A DNA stretch of 64,000 nucleotides from Limnobacter thiooxidans (GTDB taxonomy: Bacteria; Pseudomonadota; Gammaproteobacteria; Burkholderiales; Burkholderiaceae_B), in NCBI RefSeq assembly GCF_036323495.1, contig NZ_AP028947.1, positions 2,418,001 through 2,482,000 on the forward strand, read 5' to 3'. This document shows positions 62,396-64,000 of the stretch, piece by piece (position 1 is the first letter of the stretch; each line of letters begins with the position of its first letter). The notes under the pieces are model-generated. The model had not been told where the DNA came from, ran no database searches, and worked only from the letters and a program-made list of their open reading frames with translations. Position numbers and translations under genes: made by a program.

Positions 62396-63519
62396 TGAAC
62401 CACCTTCACAAAGTCACCGTGCGCCAAGAACGCCACACCGCTTTTCACCACTTTCTGGCCTGGCTTCAAGCCATCCAGCACCTCGATGAACTCTCCCTGG
62501 GCTTTGTTCACCTTCAGCTTGATGCGCTGCACCTGGCTGGTTTTTTCATCCAGCGTGAATGCGTAGGTAAATCCATCACGCTCAACAATGGAAGTTTGGG
62601 GAATCACAACAGCGGACTGCTCACCCAGGTCAAACTCGCCACGCAGGTACATGCCGGGCTTCAAGCCCTGTGAGTAGGCATCCTTCACATCGACGTACAC
62701 CATGCCTACCCTGGACTGCGCATTGATCACCGGGCTGATGGTGCGCACGGTGCCTTTCAAGGCTGCGCTGTCACTGAATACGTTGACCGTCATGCCCTCG
62801 CGAATTCGGGCCATTTCCGCTGCGGTCACCTCCGCCTGCCATTCCAGGCGCTGCTGGCGAACCAGCCTGAACAGTTCCTGCCCTGGGTTGGGTACAGCGC
62901 CCAAGGTGGCAGTGCGTGCGCTGATCACGCCGTTGTCAGGTGCCGATACGGTGGTGTTACGCAAGCGGATTTCCTGCTGGGTTTGCAGGGCCTTGGCCGA
63001 CATCAGGCGGGCCTGTGCAGACTTTTCAGCTGCAATGACCTGGTTGCGTTCCTGGGCACTGACCGCACCTTGTTCGGTAATGCCGCGAATCATGTCTGCG
63101 TTCAACTTGGCCTGCTCGTACAGGGCTTGCGCTTCGGCCACACCGGCACGGGCCTGTGCCAGGTCTGCTTTCACCGTTTCCTGATCGAACAGCGCCAGGG
63201 TTTGACCTTTCTTGACCACATCGCCTACTTCTGCACGCAGGGAATCAATCCGCACACCGTTCAGTTGCGAACCAATCACTGCTTCCTGCCAGGCGGCAAG
63301 GCTGCCATTCACAGACATTTGCAAGGGCACTGCCTTTTCTTCAACCACGGCCAGTTCAACAGACAGGCTGGCCTTGCCGGGTGCTGCGGGCTCTGCTGCA
63401 GTGGTGCTCTCAGTAGCCTTGGTGGCTTCTTCCTCCGGGCTTGGGGAACAGGCATTTAAAAACAGCGCGGCCATTACCAAGGCTGCGGAATACTTCACGG
63501 AACGGGGTTCGAACTTCAT
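62392..63519 (-). CDS. RND membrane fusion protein
   Basis: 375 residues. The N-terminal signal ends in a lipobox (LFLNAC) near residue 24, so it is a lipoprotein. The lipoyl/barrel-sandwich parts are LSVELAVVEEKAVPLQMSVNGSLAAWQEAVIGSQ and VISARTATLGAVPNPGQELFRLV, with a long alpha-hairpin between them (residues about 125-185). It links the inner-membrane pump with an outer-membrane channel. It is translationally coupled to the RND and TetR genes. Confidence 0.92.
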   Translation of the reverse strand: MKFEPRSVKYSAALVMAALFLNACSPSPEEEATKATESTTAAEPAAPGKASLSVELAVVEEKAVPLQMSVNGSLAAWQEAVIGSQLNGVRIDSLRAEVGDVVKKGQTLALFDQETVKADLAQARAGVAEAQALYEQAKLNADMIRGITEQGAVSAQERNQVIAAEKSAQARLMSAKALQTQQEIRLRNTTVSAPDNGVISARTATLGAVPNPGQELFRLVRQQRLEWQAEVTAAEMARIREGMTVNVFSDSAALKGTVRTISPVINAQSRVGMVYVDVKDAYSQGLKPGMYLRGEFDLGEQSAVVIPQTSIVERDGFTYAFTLDEKTSQVQRIKLKVNKAQGEFIEVLDGLKPGQKVVKSGVAFLAHGDFVKVVQ

Positions 63520-64000
63520 TGTTTGTTTTCCTGACTGCGTCGTTTGCTTTCACTGTCGAGCATGGCACGGGCATACCCGGCCAGCCGTTCAGACAAGGTA
63601 TCAATGGCTTTGGCACTTCCCATCAGCTTGGGGCAGATCACTTCCACCACATCCTGCGCCACGTAAAAATTCACGGCCATGCCCATCATGGCGAAGGCCA
63701 GGCGCTGAATGTCCAGGTCTGGTTTGGCCAGGCCGAAATAGGCGGTCAGCATGTTGACCAGTGCCATGTGTTGCGGTTTGATCTCCGCATCAATTTCATG
63801 CTCCCAGGCGCCGGTAGGCTCAATCATTTCGCGAAAGTGCAATTTCATCACCAGGCGAAATGTTTCACCGTGCTTCAGCGGCTCCAGAAAATCCCGAAAC
63901 AGTTGCTTCAATGCCGTATCCACATCCGTGCAGTTGAAGTTCGGTATGCCTTGCTCAAAGGGCGTGCCGCACAGGGGCTCGGTATAGGCTGCACGGTACA
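63516..64000 (-). CDS. TetR-family regulator, truncated at the right edge
   Basis: The reading frame is open to the end of the window, so the N-terminal DNA-binding domain is missing. The 161 visible residues begin YRAAYTEPLCGTPFEQG and continue DTALKQLFRDFLEPLKHGETFRLVMKLHFREMIEPTGAWEHEID, as in the C-terminal domain of the CerR/YbiH (DUF1956) TetR family. It overlaps the membrane fusion gene by 4 bp, so it is the probable local repressor of the pump operon. Confidence 0.8.
   Translation of the reverse strand, partial: YRAAYTEPLCGTPFEQGIPNFNCTDVDTALKQLFRDFLEPLKHGETFRLVMKLHFREMIEPTGAWEHEIDAEIKPQHMALVNMLTAYFGLAKPDLDIQRLAFAMMGMAVNFYVAQDVVEVICPKLMGSAKAIDTLSERLAGYARAMLDSESKRRSQENKQ

Overview
The window looks like a chromosomal segment of a betaproteobacterium, probably of the order Burkholderiales. 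That is inferred from the gene content (several OruR-type AraC regulators beside fatty-acid and alkane genes, an RND pump, a FadH-type dienoyl-CoA reductase). A Limnobacter-like host is possible, but I could not run a search. No rRNA or tRNA gene was seen.

Region 1 (about 0.8-21.4 kb) is a long chromosomal integron. The integrase gene intI (20398-21411, + strand) has its catalytic residues intact, and a LexA box overlaps its start codon. An attI region lies just before it. Leftwards run about 33 gene cassettes, with essentially every gene on the minus strand, each followed by an attC recombination site whose outer cores resemble GTTRRRY/RYYYAAC. Recognisable cargo includes a RibD/DHFR-like reductase, CPBP-family membrane protease, GNAT acetyltransferase, P-loop kinase, HNH-type and FRG-domain proteins, DUF2971, DUF4279, DUF5329, a VOC protein, TPR and Sel1 proteins, and an Imm50-like protein. 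Many others are unknown, and several are lipoproteins or small membrane proteins. Some attC sites are very short, one pair is back to back with no gene between, one kinase gene is cut off at an attC-like core, and one gene takes its last ~20 codons from inside its attC. The array ends near a chromosomal LVIVD-repeat gene that enters from the left edge.

Region 2 (21.7-26.5 kb) holds a COG3687-type diiron hydrolase and a sensor kinase/NtrC-type regulator pair. Divergent from the pair is a small exported DUF4168 protein with a near-consensus sigma-54 promoter and, about 100 bp upstream of it, a 19-bp palindrome that is a good candidate enhancer.

Region 3 (26.5-45.9 kb) is a lipid, alkane and acyl-CoA region. 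It has an acyl-CoA ligase, a thiolase homologue without its nucleophilic Cys and GHP His, a MaoC-like protein, an acyl-CoA dehydrogenase, an HSL-type hydrolase, FadH, a membrane desaturase, an enoyl-CoA hydratase, an AlkB alkane hydroxylase, a thioesterase, a GMC oxidoreductase and a nitronate monooxygenase-like protein. Three AraC/OruR-type regulators are interleaved, two of them divergent from the desaturase and alkB. A two-gene HTH/nucleotidyltransferase module with a 22-bp palindromic operator sits among them.

Region 4 (46.0-53.5 kb) is the least familiar part. A two-gene surface-protein unit appears to be duplicated. Each copy has a first gene ending in a shared C-terminal module and a second gene with a FecR/retention-like N-terminus and Gly/Leu-rich repeats. 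Both units are preceded by matching upstream DNA with the same 19-bp inverted-repeat motif. One first gene carries a tract of 50 Asp-Ala dipeptides. A TadG-like protein is encoded after the other unit.

Region 5 (53.6-64 kb) carries ppnP, a metallo-beta-lactamase-fold hydrolase divergent from a TetR-led operon (membrane protein, Old Yellow Enzyme, SIMPL protein), and a nitroreductase/RND pump/membrane fusion protein/TetR operon that runs off the right edge.
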